A DNA stretch of 9,636 nucleotides from DALYJJ01 sp031969915 (GCA_031969915.1 DALYJJ010000196.1:1-9636), one strand, 5' to 3'; shown: positions 1 through 6,872, counted from the first letter of the stretch. Numbers and translations: made by a program. Notes: generated by a model not told the origin, from the sequence alone.

Positions 1-519
1 CGAGTGCGAGTCAATGATGTTCCGGTTCTTGAGCACCTGCTCGCGCAGCCTCTCGAAGGGCGCCAGGTAGGGATCATCGCCGCCGGCCCGGGTGGCATAC
101 GCTTCTCAGATTTCTCAGTGAGCGGCGACCGGCCGCGGGTCTTCGTGGCAATGGAGTACCGTGAGCCGTTTGATACCTTCTACCGGGAAGTCATCAAGCC
201 GCAGGCAGAGAGCCGCTACGACGTCGTGCGTATCGATGAAAAGGCCGGCCCCGGTGTCATCTTCCAGGACATGCAACGCGAGATTCAGCAGGCGGACGTT
301 CTGATCGCGGAGGTCACTCCGGCCAACCCCAACGTCTTTTATGAGCTTGGGTACGCGCACGCTCTTGGCAAGCCGACCATCCTGCTCGCCCAGCGTGGAT
401 GCGACCTGCCGTTCGACATTCGCAGCTATCGAGTTGTGTTCTACGACAACACCATTGGTGGCAAAGCTGAAGTGGAACGAAGCCTGCGCCAGCACTTGGA
501 TAGCGTTTCGCGCGCCTGA
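1..519 (+). CDS. Nucleoside 2-deoxyribosyltransferase/TIR-like domain protein, C-terminal part (5' end outside window)
   Basis: The reading frame is open to the first base, so the GTG at 4 is probably internal and the gene starts upstream. Numbered from that GTG, residues ~45-165 form a Rossmann-like domain: VFVAM strand (46-50), a middle strand around VVRIDE (74-79), ADVLIAEVTPANPNVFYELGYAHALGKP (97-124, described in pieces) and a final PFDIRSYRVVFYD region. The ELGYA motif with Glu114 matches the position of the nucleophilic Glu of nucleoside 2-deoxyribosyltransferases; the preceding NPNVFY is the variant common in TIR-like bacterial proteins. Residues ~8-41 (EGRQVGIIAAGPGGIRFSDF and surroundings) look like the last strands of a concanavalin-A/LamG-like beta-sandwich. 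Three 60-bp lines count at about 60, 62 and 50% GC, lower than sampled lines of the peptidase and GH95 genes (72-78%), so recent acquisition is possible. Function is unproven: nucleoside or NAD hydrolysis, signalling and a defence effector role are all possible. Fold confidence is good, activity low. Confidence 0.7.
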   Translation, partial: RVRVNDVPVLEHLLAQPLEGRQVGIIAAGPGGIRFSDFSVSGDRPRVFVAMEYREPFDTFYREVIKPQAESRYDVVRIDEKAGPGVIFQDMQREIQQADVLIAEVTPANPNVFYELGYAHALGKPTILLAQRGCDLPFDIRSYRVVFYDNTIGGKAEVERSLRQHLDSVSRA

Positions 520-580
520 TCGCGATCGCGGGCCCGCTCCGGCTGGCGCATTTCCCCCTGGGCGCGCGCTGAACCCCTGA
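520..580. other. Convergent gap with short palindromes
   Basis: This 61-bp spacer separates the stop codons of two convergent genes. It contains overlapping 10-bp palindromes CGCGATCGCG (521-530) and GCGGGCCCGC (528-537). A 12-bp palindrome CCCTGATCAGGG (575-586) straddles the stop of the S9 peptidase gene. None is followed by a T-run on either strand, so I do not call an intrinsic terminator. Such palindromes are also easily produced by chance at this GC content. Confidence 0.3.
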
Positions 581-3418
581 TCAGGGCTTCTCCATCCACG
601 CGGGGCGCGCCTCGCCCTTCAGGTAGTGATCGAAGAACTGCTGCAGGCGCTCGGTGTAGTCCTTCTGGTTGGCCCGTCTCCGCAACCCGTGCGGCTCGCC
701 GTTGTAGTTGAACAGGTACGCTTCCTTGCCCAGGCGGCGCATGGATAGGAACAGCTCGATCCCCTGGGTGAAGGGCACGGCGTCGTCATTGTCGTTGTGG
801 AGCAGCAGGAGCGGCGTCGCGATCCGGTCCGCCATAAAGACCGGACTGTTTTCGACGAAGCGCTCGGGATACTGCCAAAGGCTCCCGCCGATGCGGCTCT
901 GGGCCTTCTCATACTGGAACTGGCGCGGCAGGCCCGGGCCGTAACGAATGCCGTTGTAGGCGCTGGTCATGTTCCCCACCGGCGCACCCGCGGCGGCGGC
1001 GCGGAACCGCGTGGTCTGCGTCACCATGTACGAAATCTGATAGCCGCCCCAACTGTGGCCCTGGATGCCGATCGCCTTCTCGTCGACGAAGCCGCCGTCC
1101 ACCACGCGCTGGATCGCGGGCAGCACGCACTTCATCGCGCTCTGGCCGGGGTAGCCGGTCGTATAGACGATGTCCGGCATCAGCACAAGGTAGCCGCGGC
1201 TCGCATAGAAGGACGGCAGCACGCTGTGCCCGGGACGCGGCGCGGAGAAATTGTGGACGCCGTCGGAGAGCCGCTCATAGATGTACACGATCAGCGGGTA
1301 CTTCTTCTTCGGATCGAAATCCTCCGGCTTGACGAGCATGGCCTGGAGCCCTACGCCGTCCGTGTTCCGGAAATCGATCAGTTCGGACTTGCCCCACAGG
1401 AAGCCCTTCTGTTGCGGGTTCGCGTCCGTGATCTTGCGCAAGTCGCGGAATGTGTCGTCGGTAACGCGAAGGTCGGGGAAGTCGGAGAACGTGGACGCCG
1501 TGAGCAGGTAGACGTTGGCGTTCTTTGCCTTCGACGGGTTGCTGTAGTTGGCCGCGCCCATGAGCAGGCGCTGCGGCACGGCGGCGCCGTTCAGCGAGTC
1601 GCGGAAGAATCCCGAGTCGCGCGTCTTCAGATGTTCGGCCCGCAGCAGGAGCGGCTTTGCCGCATCGATGCCCGGCTCGTCGGGATCGTTCTCGACGCGC
1701 ACGGCGCGGAACTGAACGTTCTGTTTGCGGCCCTCTCCGTCCGTCAGATTCAGGGCCTTGGAGCCGTCGGGCGCGATCTGCCACACATCGTGACGGTCAT
1801 GGATCAACACCCAGGCGCCGTCGCGGGACCAACCGCCGATGCCGTAGGAGCCCGGCGTGGCCGGGACGTCCGAAAGTTCATTGAAGAAGTTCACGCCCAG
1901 CTTCGCGGTGAGATTGGTGACCACTCCGGAAACGGCGCTCACGGCGTTCCAATCCTTGCCATCGAAGAACACGGCGTGCCGGCCGTTGGGCGACCATTGG
2001 ACCGGGCCGCCGCCGAAGCCCTGTCCGCCGCCGCCCCCACCGCCGCCGCGCAGCTTGCGCTGGAAGAGCGTGCGGGCGCCGGTCTGGGTGTCGACGATGT
2101 AGGCGTCGCTGTAGCTGGTGTCGTATTCCACCATGGGCCGGTAGGCGCGGTCGTCGAAGCCGGCGGCGTAGCGGCCGTCGCCCGCGGGGGTGACTTCGGG
2201 AAGCGTGAGGTCGGCCAGCGGGACCACCTGGTTCGACGCCAGGTGGACGACGGCGCGATACGTGCGGTTGCGTTCGCGCGCGGCGCGGGCCTTCTGCATC
2301 GTCTTGGCGAAGTCGTCCTGCCAGTGCCAAAGGTCGAAGACGGCGCGCGGGGGCGCGGCGGCATTGGGCTTGGCTTCGTCGGCGCGCTTCGGCCCGGCCC
2401 CGAAGAAGAGCCGCGAACCGTCCCGCGAAAAACTCAGCGTGCCGCTGTCGGACGGGACGAAGCCCGCCGGCAGGCCCGCCGGCGAAGCAGAGACCGATTC
2501 CACCGCCGCGTCCGCGCCGCCGTGCCAGACGAAAACGGATCGGTCGCGATAGAAGGCGGCCTTCGAGGAATCGCGGCTCCACGCAAGCTTGGAGTATTTC
2601 GCCTTCCCGGAGGCGAGCGCGCGCGGAGCGTCTCCGGTGGCGGGATCCGCCACAAACGCGCCGTTCTCGTCGAGATAGGCGAGGCGCTTCCCGTCCCGTG
2701 CGAAATCGTATTCCAGCACCGCCGGGAGCGTCCGCTCGGCCCCGGTGGCAAGGTTGCGAAGGACTACGTCGGAGGCCACCGGGCCGCGGCGCGCGCCGGG
2801 CCCGCGACCCGCACCCTGCCCTGCGCCGGCGCCGCCCGATTCGGCTCCTTCGCCGCCACTCCCGCCGCCCGCGCGGCCCGCGGGCTCCTTCTGATAAGCG
2901 AGCCACCCTCCCGCGTCCTCAGGGAACTGGAAACTCTTCACGTTGTCCACGCGCGTCACCGCGCCGGTCGCCAGGTCGAGAATGGCGAGGCCGTTTTTCG
3001 GTTGCAGGTCGGGACGCTGGCCGCGGGCCTTGTCCTGGGCCTCTTTGCCGGGATACGTTTCTGCCGCCACGGTGCGGCTGTCGGCGCTGATCGCGATGCG
3101 GGGCACGCGTTGCTGCGGAGGGCCTTCGCCGGGCTCCTCGGTCGAGGGCGGTGGGTCGATGGGGCGCTGCCCGGCGGGGATGCGGTGTTCCTTGCCGGTG
3201 GCGATCTCACGGGCGATGATCTCGCCGTCGCCCTCCTGCGGAAAGAGACCGTACACGGCAAAGCGTCCGTCGGGTGAGAGCCGTTGCCCGACAATCGCCT
3301 TCCAGGAGTCGTAATCCGTATGACGGAGGGGGCGCTTGCCGGCGGGCTGTGACACCAGCGAGGCGGTGACGACAACCGTGAGAGAGAGCGCGAACCAGGG
3401 AGAGCGCGAGCGGGCCAT
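581..3418 (-). CDS. Secreted S9 family serine peptidase (prolyl oligopeptidase-type)
   Basis: A 945-aa exported peptidase that probably cleaves peptides in the periplasm or outside the cell. The start at 3418 (MARSRSPWFALSLTVVV) is chosen because it opens a typical signal peptide. An upstream in-frame ATG at 3481 would add 21 charged residues and overlap the divergent gene. Residues ~40-650 have repeated WSRDG/SPDGR-type strands of a beta-propeller; ~680-945 form the alpha/beta-hydrolase. The triad is visible: Ser789 in GHSWGG, Asp878 in HNDNDDAVPF, His910 in NGEPHG. The end (FFDHYLKGEARPAWM) matches the long ~900-aa S9 subgroup seen in Acidobacteriota and Bacteroidota. Two glycine-rich low-complexity segments (about residues 180-211 and 456-473) interrupt the propeller. 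The gene is divergent from the 157-aa gene, with 39 bp between start codons. No Shine-Dalgarno is seen; a -10-like TACAAT lies 8 nt before the ATG. Substrate specificity cannot be read from sequence. Confidence 0.93.
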   Translation of the reverse strand: MARSRSPWFALSLTVVVTASLVSQPAGKRPLRHTDYDSWKAIVGQRLSPDGRFAVYGLFPQEGDGEIIAREIATGKEHRIPAGQRPIDPPPSTEEPGEGPPQQRVPRIAISADSRTVAAETYPGKEAQDKARGQRPDLQPKNGLAILDLATGAVTRVDNVKSFQFPEDAGGWLAYQKEPAGRAGGGSGGEGAESGGAGAGQGAGRGPGARRGPVASDVVLRNLATGAERTLPAVLEYDFARDGKRLAYLDENGAFVADPATGDAPRALASGKAKYSKLAWSRDSSKAAFYRDRSVFVWHGGADAAVESVSASPAGLPAGFVPSDSGTLSFSRDGSRLFFGAGPKRADEAKPNAAAPPRAVFDLWHWQDDFAKTMQKARAARERNRTYRAVVHLASNQVVPLADLTLPEVTPAGDGRYAAGFDDRAYRPMVEYDTSYSDAYIVDTQTGARTLFQRKLRGGGGGGGGQGFGGGPVQWSPNGRHAVFFDGKDWNAVSAVSGVVTNLTAKLGVNFFNELSDVPATPGSYGIGGWSRDGAWVLIHDRHDVWQIAPDGSKALNLTDGEGRKQNVQFRAVRVENDPDEPGIDAAKPLLLRAEHLKTRDSGFFRDSLNGAAVPQRLLMGAANYSNPSKAKNANVYLLTASTFSDFPDLRVTDDTFRDLRKITDANPQQKGFLWGKSELIDFRNTDGVGLQAMLVKPEDFDPKKKYPLIVYIYERLSDGVHNFSAPRPGHSVLPSFYASRGYLVLMPDIVYTTGYPGQSAMKCVLPAIQRVVDGGFVDEKAIGIQGHSWGGYQISYMVTQTTRFRAAAAGAPVGNMTSAYNGIRYGPGLPRQFQYEKAQSRIGGSLWQYPERFVENSPVFMADRIATPLLLLHNDNDDAVPFTQGIELFLSMRRLGKEAYLFNYNGEPHGLRRRANQKDYTERLQQFFDHYLKGEARPAWMEKP

Positions 3419-3426
3419 AGAGAATG

Positions 3427-3432
3427 ATTGTA
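3427..3432 (-). promoter_or_regulatory. Candidate -10 box (TACAAT) of the S9 peptidase gene
   Basis: On the minus strand TACAAT differs from TATAAT at one base and ends 8 nt before the ATG at 3418. Transcription would start at or just before the start codon, giving a leaderless or near-leaderless message. No convincing -35 box is seen at the usual distance. Single-hexamer evidence, so moderate confidence only. Confidence 0.4.
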
Positions 3433-3441
3433 CGCGCACGA

Positions 3442-3450
3442 TGATATCCT
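3442..3450 (+). promoter_or_regulatory. Candidate extended -10 (TGATATCCT) of the 157-aa gene
   Basis: TGN followed by TATCCT fits an extended -10 element. It ends 7 nt before the ATG at 3458, so transcription would begin about at the start codon. No -35 or Shine-Dalgarno is apparent. The same TGN-TATCCT string recurs before the downstream ATPase gene. Confidence 0.4.
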
Positions 3451-3457
3451 TGCCGGG

Positions 3458-3931
3458 ATGCTCCACGTGCGGACGCTCCACCTGGAATCCGGGCAGGTTG
3501 AGGACGGCGAGTTCGACTTGATCCCGAAGGCGCCGGAAGGCGAGCGCATCTGCGGACTATTCGCGGAATGGTTGCAGGGACAGCCGCCGGAGTTTCAGGA
3601 ACGCGTGCCGTTTCTCAAGCGGGGCGATCTGAATCTGTCCTGGTCGGCGGCCTCGGGCGGCGTCGCGTTCGCTTCGTTTCAAAGCGAGGACGCGCCGCTC
3701 TCGATGAGCCTGCTACTGGCCGGGCTCGATCCGGAGGCCGACCGCGGGCTGCTGATGGGCATGGCGGAGGCCGGCCTCGGGCCCGAAGTGGCCGCCGAAT
3801 TGGACGCGCCCCACCGGCCGCTGCTCGCGACCGTGCTCTTTCCCGGAGCGCCGGAGGCCAGCCCCGCCCTGCAACTGTTGAACACCGCCCTGGCGTCGGT
3901 CTTCTTCCGCAAGGTGTTGGGCACGCCGTAG
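3458..3931 (+). CDS. Hypothetical 157-aa protein upstream of ATPase
   Basis: I do not recognise this protein. The start at 3458 (MLHVRTLHLESGQVEDGEF) is chosen because it is the first ATG. A TTG at 3430 minus two bases (3428) would add ten residues but overlaps the promoter region shared with the divergent peptidase gene. The product is acidic, with no signal peptide or transmembrane segment, so probably cytoplasmic. Its N-terminal half alternates predicted strands (LHVRTLHLE, LNLSWSA, GVAFASFQ), and its C-terminal half is Ala/Leu/Glu-rich and likely helical (ADRGLLMGMAEAGLGPEVAAEL), ending in LNTALASVFFRKVLG. No catalytic motif is evident. Codon usage is GC-rich and matches its neighbours, supporting a real gene. 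It lies 23 bp upstream of the ATPase gene on the same strand, so the two may be co-expressed, although a second -10-like element sits between them. Confidence 0.75.
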   Translation: MLHVRTLHLESGQVEDGEFDLIPKAPEGERICGLFAEWLQGQPPEFQERVPFLKRGDLNLSWSAASGGVAFASFQSEDAPLSMSLLLAGLDPEADRGLLMGMAEAGLGPEVAAELDAPHRPLLATVLFPGAPEASPALQLLNTALASVFFRKVLGTP

Positions 3932-3933
3932 CT

Positions 3934-3942
3934 TGCTATCCT
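3934..3942 (+). promoter_or_regulatory. Candidate extended -10 (TGCTATCCT) before the ATPase gene
   Basis: A TGN-TATCCT element lies in the 23-bp gap between the 157-aa gene and the ATPase gene, ending 12 nt before the ATG at 3955. It would give a leader of only about 5 nt. The spacer before the ATG (GATTCTTTCCCC) has no Shine-Dalgarno, so the ATPase may have its own start of transcription rather than depend only on read-through. Confidence 0.35.
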
Positions 3943-3954
3943 GATTCTTTCCCC

Positions 3955-4554
3955 ATGTTTTTGAAGATCCTCGCCCATCCTGTCTTGATGAATTTGAACT
4001 TCCACACCCCGATGATCGTGGACCTGTCTCATCCGCTCGTGATGCTCCAGGGTGAGAACGGTTCGGGCAAGTCGACGCTGCTGCATTCCATCTACTACGC
4101 GCTCCGCGGCGAGCAGCCGGACGGCTACGTGTATCGCCTGGAGAAGAAGGGCGTCGAGTGGTCGAACGTGTTTCTGTTCGACGCCGAGGCGCACAACCCC
4201 CGCACCCACCTGGACCTGTTCCGCGATCAGCCCGAGATGCAGGAGTTCCTCCAGATCTCCAGCCACGGCCAGGTGATGCTGAGCATGTTCCAGCAGACCT
4301 TTCCCTCCATGCAGGACGGGACCATCCTGCTGCTCGACGAGCCGGAGATGGCGTTATCGGCGTCCAACCAGCGGCGCATCCTGAAGATGCTGCTGGAACT
4401 GGTGGACAAAAAGAAATTCCGGATCGTGTGCGCCACTCATTCACCGGTGTTGATTGAGGCGAGTGAGACGTACGTGATCGACCTGGACCGGCACAAGAAC
4501 CAGAATCTGATCACCACCGATCTGGGCGTCGAAGGCGCCAGCACCATCCAGTAG
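3955..4554 (+). CDS. Compact ABC-class AAA family ATPase (199 aa)
   Basis: A small soluble ATPase with all core motifs: Walker A GENGSGKST (residues 33-41), an ABC-signature-like SSHGQ (102-106), Walker B TILLLDE with the catalytic Glu (123-129) followed by PEMALS, and an H-loop THSP (His162). The order and spacing resemble small predicted ATPases of the COG3910 kind; there is no coiled-coil arm, membrane domain or fused nuclease. The start at 3955 (MFLKILAHPVL) is the first ATG after the preceding gene. The frame is open farther upstream, but that part overlaps the 157-aa gene out of frame and reads as Arg/Gly-rich shadow sequence. ABC-class ATPases of this type usually act as nucleotide-driven dimers with a partner protein; the upstream 157-aa protein is the only candidate here. 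The biological process is unknown. It converges with the GH95 gene over 18 bp. Confidence 0.88.
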   Translation: MFLKILAHPVLMNLNFHTPMIVDLSHPLVMLQGENGSGKSTLLHSIYYALRGEQPDGYVYRLEKKGVEWSNVFLFDAEAHNPRTHLDLFRDQPEMQEFLQISSHGQVMLSMFQQTFPSMQDGTILLLDEPEMALSASNQRRILKMLLELVDKKKFRIVCATHSPVLIEASETYVIDLDRHKNQNLITTDLGVEGASTIQ

Positions 4555-4570
4555 CCGGAACGCTCCGGTT
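4553..4570 (+). terminator. Weak hairpin between convergent ATPase and GH95 genes
   Basis: CCGGA (4555-4559) pairs with TCCGG (4564-4568) around an ACGC loop, and a G-T wobble plus an A-T pair lengthen the stem to seven pairs. It fills nearly all of the 18-bp convergent gap and includes part of the ATPase stop codon. Only two T residues follow, so it is at best a weak intrinsic terminator or a transcript-end stabiliser. Confidence 0.35.
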
Positions 4571-4572
4571 CA

Positions 4573-6852
4573 CTACCGCGCAGCCCGCGCGCTTTCGAAC
4601 GCGGCCGGCCCTACGGACAAAGGCACGCCCGCCTTCACCGGCAGGCCGATTTCCCGGCCCTCGTACCGCAGCGTCACGCGGTCCGTGCGGCGCGCACGGA
4701 CCGTCGCCGAGACCAGCCGTCCCGCCTTCCAACTCACGTCCACTTCGTAGCCGCCCCGGGCGCGTAGTCCCGTCACGCGGCCCTCGGGCAACTCGGCGGG
4801 AAGCGCGGGCAGCAGGTGGATGCCCTGGTGACTCTGCATCAGCATCTCCGCGATGCCCGCGGTCGCGCCGAAGTTGCCGTCAATCTGGAACGGCGGATGC
4901 GCGTCGAACAGATTCGGATACACGCCCGCCTCGCGCCCGCTGGCCGGCCGGATCAGGTTGCGCAGGATCCCGTACGCCCGCGCGCCCTCCTGAAAGCGCG
5001 CCCACAGGTTCAGCTTCCAGCCCATCGACCAGCCCGTGGCCGCGTCGCCTCGAAACTCGAGCGATTGCCGAGCCGCTTTGAATAGGGCGGGCGTCGTGCG
5101 CGGAGTGATCTCCGAGCCCGGATAGACGCCCCACAAATGCGAAACGTGACGGTGCTGGTTCTTCGGGTCGTCCTTGTCTTCCAACCACTCCTGCAACTGC
5201 CCATGCCTGCCGATCTGGTTCGGCGCGATTCGCGCGCGCATCGAATCCAATCTGGCCGCGAACCCCGCGTCGAAGCCGAGCACGCGCGCCGCCGCGGAAA
5301 CGGCCTCAAACAGGCTTCGGACAATCTGGTGATCCATCGTGGGACCCATCACCAGCCCGCCCTGTTCCGGCGAGTTGCTCGGCCCGGTGATCAGCCCTTT
5401 CCCGTTCGGGTCCTCCACCAGCGTGTCCGCGAAGAACTCCGCCGCGCCCTTCATCAGCGGATACGCTGTACCGCGGAGAAACGCCTCGTCGCGCCCGTAG
5501 AGATAGTGCTCCCACAAATGCAGCGCGAGCCACGCGCCGCCGGTCTGCCAGATGCCGTGGTCGGAGTCGTTGATGGGTGCGGTCCCGCGCCACAGGTCGA
5601 AGTTGTGATGCAGCACCCAGCCGCCGGCCTGGTAATGCTCTCTGGCCGTGCTGCGGCCCGCTTCGGCCACTTCGCGCAGGGCGGCGAACAGCGGCTGGTG
5701 GCACTCCGCCAGGTTGGTCACCTCCGCCGGCCAGTAGTTCATCTCCGTGTTGATGTTCACCGTGTACTTGCTGTCCCACGCGGGCCTCAGCGACTCGTTC
5801 CACAGCCCCTGCAGATTCGCGGGCTGGCCGCCCTCGCGGCTCGATCCGATCAGCAGGTAGCGGCCGTATTGAAACAGCAACGCCACCAGTTCGGGGTCGC
5901 GTCCGCCGGCGAACTTCACGATGCGCTCATCGGTGGGCAGCGCCGCCGCCTCGCTCGTTCCCAGTTCGAGCGCGACGCGCCGGAACAGCTTCCGGTGATC
6001 GGCCTGGTGTTCCTTGAGCAATGCCGCATAGCTGCGGCCCCGCAGCGCGGCCAGCGCCGCATCGTTCCGTGCCTTGGGGTCGCCGCTGACATCGCGGAAC
6101 GTCTTGAAGTTGGTGGCTCCCACCAGCACCAGCGTCGCCGCATTCGCCCCGTCCACCGCCACGCGCCCGTCGCGCACCGACACGCGCCCGCCCTCCGCGC
6201 TCACCCGCAGGCGCGCCTCAAACCGGATTGCCGATTCGGCCACGCTTCCGCTCAGTGTCACCACGCCGCCCTCCGCGCGCACCGCCGCGCCGGCATGCGG
6301 GCTGCCGAGCGCCGCTTCGAACGAAAGACTCCCCGGCCGGGAGGCGGTCAGCCGGATCGCGATCGCCTGCGCCGGATGGCTCGCGATCGCCTCGCGCCGG
6401 TATCGGACTCCGCCCGCCTGGTACTCCACCGCGGCTACCGCGGCGTCCAGGTCGAGCGACCGCCGGTACTCCGCCGCATCCACGTGCGGAAAGCGGAGCA
6501 CCACGTCGCCGAACGGCTGGTACGACTTCTGCCGGATCGGGTCGCTCATGAACTCCTTCATCGCGAGCGCCTGCGCTTCTTTCTGCTTGCCTTCGCGCAG
6601 CAGTTGCCGGATCGGCGCGAGAAACCGGTGCGCGCCCTTGCGGGCGTAGTCGTGCGGCTCCCCCGTCCACACCGTGTGCTCGTTGAACTGGATCCGCTCC
6701 TCGGCCACACGGCCGAACACCATCGCGCCTAAGCGCCCGTTGCCTACCGGCAGCGCCGAGTTCCAGTCCGGCGCCGGCTGCCGGTACCACAGTTCCAGCG
6801 GCGCGCCCAGGCAGGCCCCCGCGCAGAGAAGAACGATCAACGAGCGTCTCAT
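4573..6852 (-). CDS. Secreted GH95 family alpha-L-fucosidase / alpha-L-galactosidase
   Basis: A 759-aa exported glycosidase of family GH95, an inverting family that removes terminal alpha-L-fucose or alpha-L-galactose. MRRSLIVLLCAGACLGA is a signal peptide. The N-terminal domain begins LWYRQPAPDWNSALPVGNGR (21-40); the (alpha/alpha)6 barrel holds LQGLWN (348-352 region), NINTEMNYWPAE (366-377), SPEQGG (494-499), RGDAATGWSMGWK (601-613) and FQIDGNFG (655-662). By comparison with Bifidobacterium AfcA, Glu496 is the likely general acid, Asn366 and Asn368 activate water, and Asp658 assists. Thr364 sits two residues before Asn366, where AfcA-type fucosidases have His; see findings. An AAGGA Shine-Dalgarno six nt before the ATG supports the start. 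The gene is divergent from the GH39-like gene and probably acts with it and the GH29 enzyme on the same glycan. Length is usual for the family and all catalytic residues are present. Confidence 0.95.
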   Translation of the reverse strand: MRRSLIVLLCAGACLGAPLELWYRQPAPDWNSALPVGNGRLGAMVFGRVAEERIQFNEHTVWTGEPHDYARKGAHRFLAPIRQLLREGKQKEAQALAMKEFMSDPIRQKSYQPFGDVVLRFPHVDAAEYRRSLDLDAAVAAVEYQAGGVRYRREAIASHPAQAIAIRLTASRPGSLSFEAALGSPHAGAAVRAEGGVVTLSGSVAESAIRFEARLRVSAEGGRVSVRDGRVAVDGANAATLVLVGATNFKTFRDVSGDPKARNDAALAALRGRSYAALLKEHQADHRKLFRRVALELGTSEAAALPTDERIVKFAGGRDPELVALLFQYGRYLLIGSSREGGQPANLQGLWNESLRPAWDSKYTVNINTEMNYWPAEVTNLAECHQPLFAALREVAEAGRSTAREHYQAGGWVLHHNFDLWRGTAPINDSDHGIWQTGGAWLALHLWEHYLYGRDEAFLRGTAYPLMKGAAEFFADTLVEDPNGKGLITGPSNSPEQGGLVMGPTMDHQIVRSLFEAVSAAARVLGFDAGFAARLDSMRARIAPNQIGRHGQLQEWLEDKDDPKNQHRHVSHLWGVYPGSEITPRTTPALFKAARQSLEFRGDAATGWSMGWKLNLWARFQEGARAYGILRNLIRPASGREAGVYPNLFDAHPPFQIDGNFGATAGIAEMLMQSHQGIHLLPALPAELPEGRVTGLRARGGYEVDVSWKAGRLVSATVRARRTDRVTLRYEGREIGLPVKAGVPLSVGPAAFESARAAR

Positions 6853-6858
6853 CGTGAA

Positions 6859-6863
6859 TCCTT
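6859..6863 (-). promoter_or_regulatory. Shine-Dalgarno (AAGGA) of the GH95 gene
   Basis: On the minus strand AAGGA lies six nt before the ATG at 6852, an ideal spacing. It is the only clear Shine-Dalgarno among the visible starts in this window. It abuts the extended -10 of the divergent GH39-like gene (bases 6863-6871), so the two control elements share a base. Confidence 0.7.
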
Positions 6864-6871
6864 GCTATAAA
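6863..6871 (+). promoter_or_regulatory. Candidate extended -10 (TGCTATAAA) of the GH39-like gene
   Basis: TGN-TATAAA differs from the extended -10 consensus at one base and ends 9 nt before the ATG at 6881, predicting a leader of a few nt at most. There is no Shine-Dalgarno before this ATG and no good -35. The region is an AT-rich island in very GC-rich surroundings. Confidence 0.5.
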
Positions 6872-6872
6872 C

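Noticed and set aside
2010..2060. GCC-type triplet run as a DNA repeat element
   Set aside because: It simply encodes the poly-glycine stretch of the S9 peptidase; there is no repeat unit beyond the codon.
797..3277. An 826-codon open frame on the plus strand, antisense to the S9 peptidase
   Set aside because: It is Arg/Ala/Gly/Val-rich with no recognisable domain. It exists because GC-rich codons of the real gene rarely create stops on the complement. The minus strand has a clear signal peptide and catalytic triad.
3419..3481. N-terminal extension of the S9 peptidase to the ATG at 3481
   Set aside because: It would put 21 charged residues before the signal peptide and overlap the start of the divergent gene. 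The ATG at 3418 directly opens the signal peptide.
3568..3954. Upstream extension of the ATPase frame to base 3568
   Set aside because: The extra 129 residues are Arg/Gly/Ala-rich and overlap the 157-aa gene in another frame; family resemblance starts at the ATG at 3955.
1..4554. A defence island made of the TIR/NDT-like protein, the peptidase, the 157-aa protein and the ATPase
   Set aside because: The peptidase is an ordinary secreted S9 enzyme on the opposite strand, and the ATPase lacks nuclease or sensor partners. No known defence system matches the set.
521..6390. Three copies of GCGATCGC (522-529, 6359-6366, 6383-6390), the octamer known as HIP1 in cyanobacteria
   Set aside because: Two copies lie in coding sequence for Ala-Ile repeats and the sequence is GC-rich; three copies in 9.6 kb do not show the genome-wide enrichment typical of HIP1, and gene content is not cyanobacterial.
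5137..6732. A 531-codon open frame on the plus strand, antisense to GH95
   Set aside because: The opposite strand has all GH95 signatures; this frame is Arg/His/Gln/Val-rich without domain features.
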